DNA of 64,000 nt from Chitinophagales bacterium (GTDB lineage Bacteria > Bacteroidota > Bacteroidia > Chitinophagales > LD1): contig JAEUVA010000003.1 of the NCBI GenBank assembly GCA_016787045.1, positions 1 through 64,000 on the forward strand, in the 5' to 3' direction. A program made the translations under genes and the position numbers. The notes under the pieces are model-generated. The model was given only the letters and a program-made list of their open reading frames with translations, had not been told where the DNA came from and did no database searches. Of this stretch, positions 50,529 through 60,177 are shown in pieces. Positions within the stretch are counted from its first letter, which is position 1; every line of letters begins with the position of its first letter.

Positions 50529-52934
50529 ATGAAAAAACAACTAGCTGTTTCTCTATTACTTCTGATAACGCTGTGCAGCAGTGCCACACACATTGTAGGT
50601 GGTTTCATTTCGTATCGGTTCATATCCGGTACCACTTACGAGGTAAAACTCACGGTATACCGCGATTGCAACAGTGCTACGGCTTTTGATGGTGCCCCCG
50701 GGGCAAGCATTCAGGAGGCAGCCGTTGGCCTTTTTGTGGGAAACACCAATAACCTGGTTCAAACCTATAATTTTGTGAACCCGGTAGTAACCACCATACA
50801 ACCTCCTACCGGCAATCCATGCCTCACCAACACTTCGGGTGCCTGTGTAGAGCAAGGGGTATATACTTTAAACATTAGTATGCCATCGGCCACGCAGGGC
50901 TATACCCTTATTTATGAGCGCTGTTGCCGCAATGGTACTATTACCAATGTGTTTGATCCCGGCAATCAAGGTGCGGTGTACTCGGCATATATACCGCCTA
51001 CTACAACTTTTCAGAACACCAGTCCGGTGTTTAATAGTTTACCACCATTATTCATATGTGTAAACGCCCCGCTCATTTTTGACTACTCGGCTACCGATGC
51101 CGATGGCGACCAGTTGGTGTACAGTTTTTGCACACCATCACACGGAGGCACTGCGCAGGCGCCTGCTCCCAATCCGCCATTTGGTCCGCCATACAACTCA
51201 GTACCTTGGCAGAGTGGATACTCGTTAACTAACCTTATGGGTGGCGCGCCTCCATTAGCTATAGATAACAATACCGGGCTACTGACCGGCACGCCCTACA
51301 CCGTGGGGCAGTTTGTAGTAGCAGTGTGTGTGAGCGAGTATCGCAACGGAAATTTGATAGCCACCTATCTGCGCGATTATCAGGTAAATGTAACACAGTG
51401 TAATATACCGGTAGCCAATATCCCCAGCACCGACATCAATCCGCAAACAGGCATAGGCACTTACATTATTAATTGCAGCGATAAGTTTGTACAGTTTCAA
51501 AACACCAGCTATAACCCGCCACCCAATACTGTACCACTCAATTACGAATGGGATTTTGGTGACCCTACTACTACCACAGATGTTTCCACGGTACCAAACC
51601 CTTCTTACACTTACCCGGACACCGGCACCTATTTAGTTAAGCTGATTGTGACCAAAGGAAGTGGAGCTAACCTTTGCTCAGATACTACTTTTGCATTGGT
51701 AAAAATATACGGAAAAGGAGTAGCCAATTTCAACGCTACAACTGATTGTGCCAATAAGCCCATACAGTTTACCGACCAAAGCACTACACCCAACGGCACT
51801 ATTACCCAATGGAGTTGGAACTTTGGCGATGGCGCTACCGCTACTTTGCAAAACCCAACACATACTTACACCACCAGTGGTGTGTTTACCGCCACACTTA
51901 TTAGTACCAATCAATATGGGTGCAAAGATACCGTCAGTAAGCCGGTAAGTATTACTCCTACACCACAAGCGGAGTTTAGCTACACAGCCCCTTGCATTTT
52001 TCAACCCGTCAATTTTACTATCAATGACACAACTTATGTAAATACTTACGAGTGGAGTTTTAGTAACGGAGGAACTGCAAATACGTCCTCTGCCAATTAC
52101 ACCTACAACACCCCGGGTACTTTTTTTGTAACGCTTATTGCCTCGGGCAGTCAGGGTTGTGCAGATACTGCTATACAAGCCGTTACCGTACAAACTCCGG
52201 TAAATGCAATTGCCGATTCTACCGCCAATGCTTGTGTGGGCTATCCGGTGCAACTCAACGCCAGCGGTGGTTTGTATTACGAGTGGTTTCCTAAACAAGG
52301 GGTAAGCCAACCGTTTTCGGCCTCCCCGGTGGCACAGGTAGATACCGATGCGGTGTTTATGGTAGTGGTGAGTAACGATTGCTTTAGCGATACGGCCTAT
52401 ACTCAAGTTTATATGCGCCCCATACCCTGGGTAAATGCCGGAAACGACACTACCATTTTTCGCGATACGTATGTGTGGCTCAGCGGCAGCACCAATGGCA
52501 TTACCTATTTTTGGAACCCCAGTACGTGGATAGACGAGCCGTTTTCGCTCACCACTAAAGCGCAACCTCGCGAAACGATATGGTACGAACTTTTTGCGCA
52601 AAATGAATGGGGCTGTGTAAATAAGGACTCTGTACTCATTACAGTTATTTACAATAACATAATAGACCTGCCCACCGCTTTTTCACCCAATGGCGATGGG
52701 GTGAATGATGTGTTTCGCATTGTCCGGTGGCTCAATGTATCTTCACTTACAGAGTTTTCGGTATATAACCGTTGGGGGCAGCGCGTGTTTTTCAGCAATA
52801 GTTTAACGGATGGATGGGACGGCACCTTTCAGGGGCGAAGTGCCGATGTGGGCGTTTATGTATGGTTCATCACCCTACGCACCGGAGACGATAAAGTGGT
52901 ATCGCTCAAAGGGAACGTGACGTTGCTCAGATAA
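50529..52934 (+). CDS. PKD-repeat surface protein with T9SS type B C-terminal domain
   Basis: About 801 aa from the Met at 50529 (MKKQLAVSLLLLITLCSS signal peptide; the longer start at 50469 is rejected). An N-terminal region with Cys-rich loops (YERCCRNGTI) and FDYSATDADGDQLVYSF resembles cadherin-like domains. PKD domains follow with YEWDFGD, WSWNFGDGA and YEWSFSNG cores. The gliding-CTD ends the protein: FSPNGDGVNDVF, YNRWGQRVFF, LKGNVTLLR. It is T9SS cargo. Unlike the 3727 gene it has no adjacent PorP/SprF. Confidence 0.93.
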   Translation: MKKQLAVSLLLLITLCSSATHIVGGFISYRFISGTTYEVKLTVYRDCNSATAFDGAPGASIQEAAVGLFVGNTNNLVQTYNFVNPVVTTIQPPTGNPCLTNTSGACVEQGVYTLNISMPSATQGYTLIYERCCRNGTITNVFDPGNQGAVYSAYIPPTTTFQNTSPVFNSLPPLFICVNAPLIFDYSATDADGDQLVYSFCTPSHGGTAQAPAPNPPFGPPYNSVPWQSGYSLTNLMGGAPPLAIDNNTGLLTGTPYTVGQFVVAVCVSEYRNGNLIATYLRDYQVNVTQCNIPVANIPSTDINPQTGIGTYIINCSDKFVQFQNTSYNPPPNTVPLNYEWDFGDPTTTTDVSTVPNPSYTYPDTGTYLVKLIVTKGSGANLCSDTTFALVKIYGKGVANFNATTDCANKPIQFTDQSTTPNGTITQWSWNFGDGATATLQNPTHTYTTSGVFTATLISTNQYGCKDTVSKPVSITPTPQAEFSYTAPCIFQPVNFTINDTTYVNTYEWSFSNGGTANTSSANYTYNTPGTFFVTLIASGSQGCADTAIQAVTVQTPVNAIADSTANACVGYPVQLNASGGLYYEWFPKQGVSQPFSASPVAQVDTDAVFMVVVSNDCFSDTAYTQVYMRPIPWVNAGNDTTIFRDTYVWLSGSTNGITYFWNPSTWIDEPFSLTTKAQPRETIWYELFAQNEWGCVNKDSVLITVIYNNIIDLPTAFSPNGDGVNDVFRIVRWLNVSSLTEFSVYNRWGQRVFFSNSLTDGWDGTFQGRSADVGVYVWFITLRTGDDKVVSLKGNVTLLR

Positions 52935-52973
52935 CCACTCTCAATCTTTCCTTACCTTTTTTACCTTGCGCTC

Positions 52974-54275
52974 ATGAGTCAAACAAATGGCACTTTGCAG
53001 CGCACGCTTACGCCCATCATGCTTTGGGGCTTGGGTGTAGGATACGTGATTTCGGGGATGTACTTTGGGTGGAATATCGGGTTAGATAAAGGCGGCACAC
53101 TCGGCTTAGCCATTGCCACATTTTTTATTCTGATTATGTATATCACATTTTCGTTAAGTTACTCTGAGCTTGCCTGCGCCATACCCAAAGCCGGTGGTGC
53201 GTTTGATTATGCTGCCAAGGCCTTTGGTAAAGATATTGGCTTTGTGGCCGGCATGGCGCAGTGGATAGAGTTTGTGTTTGCTCCACCGGCTATCGCGTGG
53301 GGCATTGGCTCGTACTTTCATTTGCTGTTTCCCACTGTAGATGCCTTTACGTTTGGCTTGGTGGCCTACTTCATCTTTACAGCCATCAATATTTTGGGCG
53401 TAAAAATTTCGGCCACGTTTGAGCTCATCATCACCATAATAGCAGTAGTTGAACTCACCATTTTTGCTGCACTTACCTTGCCGGCATTTGAGTTCAAAAA
53501 CCTGACTACCAACCCGCTGCCTCATGGTATAGAGGGATGCTTTGCAGCTATACCATTTGCAATATGGTTTTTTTTGGGCATGGAGGGTTTGGCCAACGTA
53601 GCCGAAGAGACCATTAACCCGCAAAAAAACATTACTAAGGGCTTTGCTTTTAGCATGGCTACACTCGGCATTTTGGCGGTAATGACATTTGGTTCAGCAG
53701 TTGGTGTGGCAGGATGGGAAGCCGTATCGCAAGCGCGCATTGGCGATTCGCCATTGCCGGCTGCACTGGCTTTGGTACATGGCAACGATGGTGCTATGTA
53801 TCACTTGCTGGTGAGCATTGGCCTGTTTGGTTTTGTGGCTTCGTTCAATGGATTGTTACTGGCGGCAGGCCGCACCACGTACGAGTTTGGGCGCACGGGG
53901 CATTTTCCTGAAATATTGGGAGCCGTGCATCAAAAATTTCGCACACCACACTGGGCATTATTGTTTAATATGATTTTAGGCATTGCCGCGCTCTATACAG
54001 GCAAAACCGATCAGATAATCACCATTGCCGTTTTTGGTGCTTTGTCCCTCTATATTTTTTCCTGCCTATCGCTATTGCGCTTGCGCAAAACTGCACCTGA
54101 TATGGAGCGCCCTTTTAAAGTACCCGCTTATCCGTTTTTCCCCATTGTGGCGCTCACCATTGCCGCTGTTGCCTTAGCCGCTATGACTTACTACAACTTA
54201 CTGTTAGCAGGGGTTTATTTTGGTGTGCTTCTGCTGAGTTACTTGTTCTGGAAGTGGGTGGATAGTAATAAATAA
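52974..54275 (+). CDS. APC-family permease, ethanolamine permease-like
   Basis: A 433-aa permease with 12 predicted spans. The opening MLWGLGVGYVISGMYFGWNIGLDKGG and SELACAIPKAGGAFDYA match the ethanolamine permease (Eat) subgroup of the APC superfamily; EGLANVAEETINPQKNI is in the conserved loop. No eutBC or other ethanolamine genes are in the window, so the substrate may be ethanolamine or an amino acid. Confidence 0.88.
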   Translation: MSQTNGTLQRTLTPIMLWGLGVGYVISGMYFGWNIGLDKGGTLGLAIATFFILIMYITFSLSYSELACAIPKAGGAFDYAAKAFGKDIGFVAGMAQWIEFVFAPPAIAWGIGSYFHLLFPTVDAFTFGLVAYFIFTAINILGVKISATFELIITIIAVVELTIFAALTLPAFEFKNLTTNPLPHGIEGCFAAIPFAIWFFLGMEGLANVAEETINPQKNITKGFAFSMATLGILAVMTFGSAVGVAGWEAVSQARIGDSPLPAALALVHGNDGAMYHLLVSIGLFGFVASFNGLLLAAGRTTYEFGRTGHFPEILGAVHQKFRTPHWALLFNMILGIAALYTGKTDQIITIAVFGALSLYIFSCLSLLRLRKTAPDMERPFKVPAYPFFPIVALTIAAVALAAMTYYNLLLAGVYFGVLLLSYLFWKWVDSNK

Positions 54276-54301
54276 CCACTTTTTTCTTTTACATATAGTA
54301 T

Positions 54302-54309
54302 TACCTTTG
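54302..54309 (+). promoter_or_regulatory. -7 promoter box
   Basis: TACCTTTG fits TAnnTTTG and ends 5 bp before the ATG at 54315. If used, the transcript would be essentially leaderless. Confidence 0.5.
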
Positions 54310-54314
54310 ATTAT

Positions 54315-55388
54315 ATGCGTATTGTAATACTTGTAACTTTATTGCTGCTTGGCTTTGCTGGTTATAGCAATGGTGGGCGCATCATTATTTTTCATTACAA
54401 GGTATCCGGCATTATGAAAATGCAGGACGAAAGCACAAAAATTTTTATCAACGGAGTGCAGATTGGCGGCATTAATCAGGATGAAGCATTACAGTTTAGC
54501 TCCAGCCAAAGCCGAAGTATAAAAGTGGGAATAGATTATTTTGATGCCCGCTCACAAATGTTTGTGCCCGCTGTTTCCGGAACAGATACGTATGTGGGAA
54601 TAAATGTACAATACTCCGGTGTGGGCATTGTGGGTACGGTGGGTGTACGTCTAACACTACTTACCCCCGAAGTAGCCAAAGCATTTTTGCAGACCAAAGG
54701 GTTTAAGATCAAAAAGTACGATGAAAGCCACCCGGTATTTAGCGATACGGAAAAGGAAATAAGCCCATCTAGTCCGGTGCCGGCTACGGCATTCTTACTA
54801 TGCTCCAGCGGTATAGTTGCCACCAGTTATTTGGCGGTAGAAGGAGCTAAAAAAATTGTGCTCTACGGCATTAATGGAAACATGAAAGAGTTTCATGAAG
54901 CGCAATTGCTGGCAAAAGATGAAAAAGCAGACATTGCCTTATTGAAGTTAAAACACAATGTGGCTATGGGTTTTGCGCCATATATCTTAAACAGTAAGCC
55001 GGCAGATACCGGTGAAGACATTTTTATATTGGGTTACCCAATGAGTGATGTGATGGGTTTAGAGCTAAAGCTCTCCACTGGTGTAATTAGTTCAAAAAGC
55101 GGATACTTGAATGAAGCGGCCGTGTATCAGATTTCGGCACCCGTTCAAATGGGCAATGCAGGAAGCCCCTTGTTTGATAAAAGCGGAAACCTGCTCGGGA
55201 TGGTTACTGCAACTATTCCATCTGCACAGAACGTAAACTATGCGGTGAAGACATCCTACTTAGAGAATCTGCTTTATAGCATAGACGGTCTACACCCGCT
55301 AAACACACAAAATCGTCTCAGCGGTAAGCCACTAACCGAACAAGTAAAGGAGCTCAATAACTACATATATTATATGGAAGTATTCTAA
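54315..55388 (+). CDS. S1C trypsin-fold pseudoprotease, secreted
   Basis: A 357-aa protein with a signal peptide (to about residue 20), an N-terminal beta domain (about 25-120) and a trypsin-fold domain (about 155-330). The fold landmarks are clear but the triad is broken: the His site TNNHVV reads TSYLAV (Leu173), the Asp is present (KADIALL, Asp206), and the nucleophile GNSGGP reads GNAGSP (Ala282). It is therefore a probable pseudoprotease used for binding. The TonB_C/barrel gene follows after 17 bp. Confidence 0.82.
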   Translation: MRIVILVTLLLLGFAGYSNGGRIIIFHYKVSGIMKMQDESTKIFINGVQIGGINQDEALQFSSSQSRSIKVGIDYFDARSQMFVPAVSGTDTYVGINVQYSGVGIVGTVGVRLTLLTPEVAKAFLQTKGFKIKKYDESHPVFSDTEKEISPSSPVPATAFLLCSSGIVATSYLAVEGAKKIVLYGINGNMKEFHEAQLLAKDEKADIALLKLKHNVAMGFAPYILNSKPADTGEDIFILGYPMSDVMGLELKLSTGVISSKSGYLNEAAVYQISAPVQMGNAGSPLFDKSGNLLGMVTATIPSAQNVNYAVKTSYLENLLYSIDGLHPLNTQNRLSGKPLTEQVKELNNYIYYMEVF

Positions 55389-55405
55389 CATCAACACAGG
55401 GCCTT

Positions 55406-56929
55406 ATGAAGCAAAGCGTCATATTTTTGTTGTTGTTGGCAGCCAGCCGAATATATGCACAAAGTACTACTGTAATGCCTGAATTCCCGGGTGGGCAAAA
55501 TGCGCTGCTACAGTTTTTAAAAGAAAACATTAAATACCCGGAACAGGAGAAAAAAAACGGGGTAGAGGGTAGGGTAGTAGTCCGGTTTATGGTATCAGAA
55601 ACGGGTGAAGTATTACATGCTGTGGTGGTAAAAAGCGTAAGCCCCGGTTTAGATGCAGAGGCGTTAAGGGTAGTTAGCCGTTTACCCGAGTTTAAACCGG
55701 GCACTCAAAATGGGGTTCCTGTTCAGACATACTTTACTTTACCGGTATTGTTCAAACTTTCCGATAAACAAAATCAGGCCGGCAACGGGCCGGGATACCC
55801 TGCTGACTCTACCTTTATTGAACACATGCCGGAGTTTCCGGGTGGCGATAAAGAGTTGATGAATTTTTTGCGGACTAACATCAAGTATCCCGCTTATGAA
55901 ATGGAGGCCAACATACAGGGCAAAGTACTGATAAGGTTTACCGTATCGGTAACCGGAGAGGTGCAAGATGCCATGATAGTAAAGGGGCTAAGCCCCGGGT
56001 TAGATGCGGAGGCGCTGCGGGTAGTGCGCCTGTTGCCTAAATTTAAACCCGGCACACAAAACGGTGTACCTGTGCCGGTATTTTACAACATGCCCTTTTC
56101 CTTTAAAATAACCGACCACACCGTTTACGATACCATTGTTACTACCGATACTATTTGGCAAGTATCGCCAGCCCCGCGTGACGAATACTCCGGTAGTGTA
56201 ACACGCATTGAACAACCCGAAACAGACGAAAAACCATTTGGCTACACCGCCCGCAGAAACGCGATCAAAATCGACATTCTTTCGCCTATATCAGGTTCGT
56301 TTTTATTTTTATATGAAAGAAAGTTGGCCCACAGATTTGGGTTAGAAATTGGTATAGGCCCTACCTTTCGCAATGCCATATATGAGAGTTTCTCTAAGTG
56401 GTACAATACATTTAACATGACACCCATCACGCTCGGTCAGTGGCAGGGTCAACCCAATACTTACGATGTAAACGATAATTTTTTTAACTATACTTACCGG
56501 AGTTGCACCTCGGGTTTCGCAGCAGTATTGTCGCCACGTATATATGTGTGGGGTGAAGGTCTTGGCGGATTGTATGTAGCACCTATGGCCACCTACGCGC
56601 TAACTACATACAAGTACATGCACTTCAATCAGCAATACCTGCGCGATAAAACCAAAACAGGCACTGAGATGGTGCAGTTGATAAAACCTACACTCAACTT
56701 AGGATATCAGTTTGCCTACCACGATTTTTGTATAGAAACTATGATTGGCGGTGGAGTGGCTATAGAAAACAGCAAACGCGAAGACACCGGAATAGATATT
56801 GCCACAGATACCTATATTAATGGTATGCGAAACATTAACCGCATTTTACCGGAAATCACAATGACCTTGCGCATTGGTTTCTCGTTTGGAGCAAACTACG
56901 ACCGGTATTCATATAACACGGTTGACTAA
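55406..56929 (+). CDS. Fusion of two TonB C-terminal domains with an outer-membrane-type barrel
   Basis: A 507-aa protein. It has a cleavable signal peptide (to about residue 19, IYAQ) rather than an inner-membrane anchor, followed by two tandem TonB_C domains (about 24-115 and 139-235) sharing the pattern MPEFPGG, NIKYP, GEV, SPGLDAEALRVV, PGTQNGVPV. The C-terminal 220 residues look like a beta-barrel or porin-type domain (LYERKLAHRFGLEIGIGPTF, ending in LRIGFSFGANYDRYSY). Normal TonB has one such domain and an N-terminal anchor, so its energy-coupling role is doubtful. Neighbours are envelope proteins. Confidence 0.82.
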   Translation: MKQSVIFLLLLAASRIYAQSTTVMPEFPGGQNALLQFLKENIKYPEQEKKNGVEGRVVVRFMVSETGEVLHAVVVKSVSPGLDAEALRVVSRLPEFKPGTQNGVPVQTYFTLPVLFKLSDKQNQAGNGPGYPADSTFIEHMPEFPGGDKELMNFLRTNIKYPAYEMEANIQGKVLIRFTVSVTGEVQDAMIVKGLSPGLDAEALRVVRLLPKFKPGTQNGVPVPVFYNMPFSFKITDHTVYDTIVTTDTIWQVSPAPRDEYSGSVTRIEQPETDEKPFGYTARRNAIKIDILSPISGSFLFLYERKLAHRFGLEIGIGPTFRNAIYESFSKWYNTFNMTPITLGQWQGQPNTYDVNDNFFNYTYRSCTSGFAAVLSPRIYVWGEGLGGLYVAPMATYALTTYKYMHFNQQYLRDKTKTGTEMVQLIKPTLNLGYQFAYHDFCIETMIGGGVAIENSKREDTGIDIATDTYINGMRNINRILPEITMTLRIGFSFGANYDRYSYNTVD

Positions 56930-56940
56930 AATAACAGATT

Positions 56941-57684
56941 ATGAAAAAACCACTTTCGTTTGTATTAGTTTTAGCTGTACTAACAACATTTGTGGGCTGC
57001 AAAAAAGAAGCACCCTCTAAGCCCATTTCAGCAGAGTTTACTTATCAATATTTCACCGGCACCACGTACACATTTAGTGCCGGTATAAATTCTTTGGGAG
57101 CCACCAACGAGCATGTGTGGGACTTTGGAGATGGCACCACCGAAAAAGGAACAGTATTGCCCACCCATACCTACGCGGCATCGGGTACATATACCGTAAA
57201 ACACAAAGTATATTCGGTAGATGGAATGGATGTAGCTACCCAAGAGCTAACTGTAGGTTCTGGTGGAGGAGGCGGTGGTAACTTTGCTGTGCCGTATAGT
57301 ATTACCGACATAGTTATTAATCAATACCCCACTACAAAGCCAGGGGGAGGGCTTTGGGATCCGGGTACAATTAGTACAGGCCCGGATGTAAAGTTTCAGA
57401 TATGTGCTTCAAATGGTGCGGTACTTGCCTCTACCACATCTTGGGAGCCAACTTCTTTGCCCGAGAGTTATATGGTAACTCCTTTTAATGTAATGCTTAC
57501 AGCGAATGTGGCCTACACCATCAAAGCATTTGACGATGATTTTATACAGGGCACAGCCGATGAGCCGATGGGTTCCATCTTGTTTAAACTGAGCGATTTT
57601 ATGCCCACAGCATCTTCGCGGCCAACATCTGCTCAAATTAGTGGCAACGGATTTGTCTTGACTATAAAGGTGCAGTGGCTTTGA
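56941..57684 (+). CDS. Lipoprotein with PKD and C2-like domains
   Basis: A 247-aa lipoprotein (lipobox FVGC, Cys20). Residues about 30-105 are a PKD domain (HVWDFGDGTTEKG, HTYAASGTYTV), joined by a hexaglycine linker to a C2-like domain (about 118-247) with AFDDDFIQGTADEPMG, the acidic loop expected to bind calcium in C2 folds. It starts 11 bp after the TonB_C/barrel gene, so these two and probably the pseudoprotease are co-transcribed. Confidence 0.8.
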   Translation: MKKPLSFVLVLAVLTTFVGCKKEAPSKPISAEFTYQYFTGTTYTFSAGINSLGATNEHVWDFGDGTTEKGTVLPTHTYAASGTYTVKHKVYSVDGMDVATQELTVGSGGGGGGNFAVPYSITDIVINQYPTTKPGGGLWDPGTISTGPDVKFQICASNGAVLASTTSWEPTSLPESYMVTPFNVMLTANVAYTIKAFDDDFIQGTADEPMGSILFKLSDFMPTASSRPTSAQISGNGFVLTIKVQWL

Positions 57685-57704
57685 TGTATTGAAGCCGGCA
57701 TTAC

Positions 57705-57730
57705 AGCAAGTAGAGAGTTGACTACTTGCT
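57705..57730 (+). terminator. 3' hairpin, possible terminator
   Basis: A 9-bp perfect stem agcaagtag/ctacttgct with an 8-base loop, 21 bp after the PKD-C2 lipoprotein stop. No T-run follows, so it may stabilise the 3' end or be a weak terminator. Confidence 0.4.
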
Positions 57731-57890
57731 TCCAAGCGCACACTGATTTTCCAACAATCAATATTTACTTAGCTATATTCAATCATCTACCCCTGTCCAC
57801 TTTTTACTGCTTTGCGTGGTAGGCGGTTTGTAGCGTTTTCGCACCTTCGGTTTTTATTTTTTGTTTCGCCTTAGCCCATAAACCCTGACT

Positions 57891-60173
57891 ATGTGTCGTA
57901 ACCTAACTATTACTCTTTTTACATTAGTTTCTGTTTTTACGTTTTGTTCGCCTGTTTTTGCACAAAGCAAAGATGAGCTTAACGAACTGCTCAACTCTTC
58001 TTCTACCGAAACCAAAAGCAGTAAAAATAAATCTAAAACCAAAGAGAAATCTGCTACAGAAACTCAAAAGACTGAAAGCACCAAAACTAACGAGGCGCCA
58101 ACACAAAACGATAAACCACAAACTGCCAACCCCGAACCACAAAACGGAAACTCCCGCCCGTCCGCTAACAGTGCACCGTCCGTAAACCGAAGTTCAGAAA
58201 TAGTAAAAGAACTGCCCGAGCCGGCAAAAATTGGTTGGCGCAAGAATCGTAAGTTAGGTGATAAGCTCTATGGCATGGGCAGTGTGTACAATGCTGTAGT
58301 ATATTACACAGAAGCCACCAAAAAGAAACCTACCAAACCGTTTTTGTTTCAAAAAGCAGCAGATGGATTTTTTATGCTTCGCGATTATGGCTCTGCAAAC
58401 GCATACTACAAAAAACTAATGGAATTGGATGCAGAGAAAAACAAATATCCCATGGCCATTTACCAGTATGCACTCACCGAAAAGTATATGGGCAATTACG
58501 AAGTGGCAAAAACTTATTTTGAGAAGTTTAAACAAACTGCCAAAGCCGATGAATGGAGTGCGCAACGCAGCAATGCCGGTCGCGAAATACAGGGTTGCGA
58601 TTTGGGGCTAAGCTACCTCAACAGTACCCAACTACCCGAATACACCATTGAGCATTTGCGCGAAAACGTAAACCAACCTTTTACCGATTATGCACCGGTG
58701 CTGCAAGGCAGCTCTCTTTACTTTGGTGCATGGACCAGCGATAAAGTAATGATGGAAAATAAACGCGAGAAGTATGCCGATTTCAGTCGTATTTATGTAT
58801 CGCAAAACAATGGCAGCGAGTGGAGCAATGCCGAAATGCTCAGCAGCCCAATCAATAATGTTAACTTCCATGTAGGCAATCCATCGTTTTCTCCCGATGG
58901 CAAAACCTTGTACTACACCCAGTGCTATCAAGATGAATACGGACAAATGCAGTGTAGTATTTACAAAAGCACGAACCTCGGCAGCGGATGGAGCGAAGGC
59001 GAAAAATTAGATGCCGGTGTAAACACAGCAAACACCAGCAACACCCATCCGTGTATGGGCAAAAATGAAGCCGGTGAGGATGGATTATATTTTTCTTCTA
59101 ATCGTAATGCCAGCCGGGGTTTTGATATTTTGTTTGCCAAGCAAAACGGCAATACGTTTGACAAGGCACGTACAGTAGCTAACATCAATACCAAAGGCGA
59201 TGAGTGGACACCGTTCTACGATTACAAAAACAACACGCTGTACTTTAGTTCTAATGGCCACATCAATATTGGCGGTGCCGATATTTACAAAACAACCTTG
59301 GAGCGTGGTGAATGGAGCGAACCAAAAAATCTGGGATTGCCTATCAACAGTAGTGTGGATGATATGTATTTCCATTGGAGCGAGAGCAACAACACGGGCT
59401 TTGTAGTGAGCAATCGCCCGGGTGGTTTTGGGCAAAAAAGCGAAACCTGTTGCGATGATATTTATCAGCTATTCAAAACAAAACTCAATTTTGCAGTAGC
59501 CGGTACAGTACAAAATGCCAATGCCGGATACAGTGCCATAGAAAACTGTTTGGTTACTCTTTATGATGCCAAACAGGGCACTCAAATCAAAAGCGCATAC
59601 CCCGAAAAAGGACAATACTTTTTTGATTTAGAACCGGAGCGGGAATACAAAATAATGGCGCGTAAAAATGGTTTTGAAGACATGCTGTTGAGCATCTCTA
59701 CTGTAGGCAAAAAGAAAAGTGACACAGTTACATTAGATTTTCCGATGAAGGGTATGTTGCAAACACTTTCGTATTTAGATAAAACGATTGGTGTGGTGTA
59801 TTGGGAGTTTAATGCCGACCGCCTGACCAACGGTGCGCCCGATACATTAAATAATGTAGTAACGTTTATGACCGCCAACCCGCAATGTGTGGTAGAGGTA
59901 GGTTCGCATACCGATAGCAAAGGCACCGATGAGTATAACCTTAAACTTTCGCAGCGCAGAAGCGATGCCGTGGCCAAATATTTGATGAGCAAGAAAGTGC
60001 CGCAGTTTCGCGTGGTGAGTAAGGCCTATGGCGAAAGCATGCCATTGGAACTTAACGAAAATCCACCGGGCACCGATAACCCCGAGGGCCGGAGCAAAAA
60101 CCGCAGAACAGAGTTTAAGGTAGTGAAAGAACTCTCGCAAGAAGAGATGAACAAGACAGGCAACAGCAAGTAA
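57891..60173 (+). CDS. PorE-like protein: TPR, PD40 propeller, OmpA domain
   Basis: A 760-aa protein. It has a signal peptide (to about residue 24, VFAQ), a Ser/Lys/Thr-rich linker (about 30-105), TPR-like repeats (about 110-225), PD40/WD40-like propeller repeats with SFSPDGKTLYYT, GLYFSSNR and TLYFSSNG (about 235-520), a carboxypeptidase-regulatory-like domain (about 535-620) and a C-terminal OmpA peptidoglycan-binding domain with EVGSHTDSKGTDEYN and LSQRRSDAV. This order is that of PorE, a T9SS envelope component. Paralogues with other roles exist, so PorE itself is not certain. Confidence 0.87.
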   Translation: MCRNLTITLFTLVSVFTFCSPVFAQSKDELNELLNSSSTETKSSKNKSKTKEKSATETQKTESTKTNEAPTQNDKPQTANPEPQNGNSRPSANSAPSVNRSSEIVKELPEPAKIGWRKNRKLGDKLYGMGSVYNAVVYYTEATKKKPTKPFLFQKAADGFFMLRDYGSANAYYKKLMELDAEKNKYPMAIYQYALTEKYMGNYEVAKTYFEKFKQTAKADEWSAQRSNAGREIQGCDLGLSYLNSTQLPEYTIEHLRENVNQPFTDYAPVLQGSSLYFGAWTSDKVMMENKREKYADFSRIYVSQNNGSEWSNAEMLSSPINNVNFHVGNPSFSPDGKTLYYTQCYQDEYGQMQCSIYKSTNLGSGWSEGEKLDAGVNTANTSNTHPCMGKNEAGEDGLYFSSNRNASRGFDILFAKQNGNTFDKARTVANINTKGDEWTPFYDYKNNTLYFSSNGHINIGGADIYKTTLERGEWSEPKNLGLPINSSVDDMYFHWSESNNTGFVVSNRPGGFGQKSETCCDDIYQLFKTKLNFAVAGTVQNANAGYSAIENCLVTLYDAKQGTQIKSAYPEKGQYFFDLEPEREYKIMARKNGFEDMLLSISTVGKKKSDTVTLDFPMKGMLQTLSYLDKTIGVVYWEFNADRLTNGAPDTLNNVVTFMTANPQCVVEVGSHTDSKGTDEYNLKLSQRRSDAVAKYLMSKKVPQFRVVSKAYGESMPLELNENPPGTDNPEGRSKNRRTEFKVVKELSQEEMNKTGNSK

Positions 60174-60177
60174 CGGT

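Noticed and set aside
51678..52601. A 307-codon open reading on the minus strand
   Set aside because: It lies wholly antisense to the PKD surface protein at 50529, has unnatural composition and no recognisable domain.
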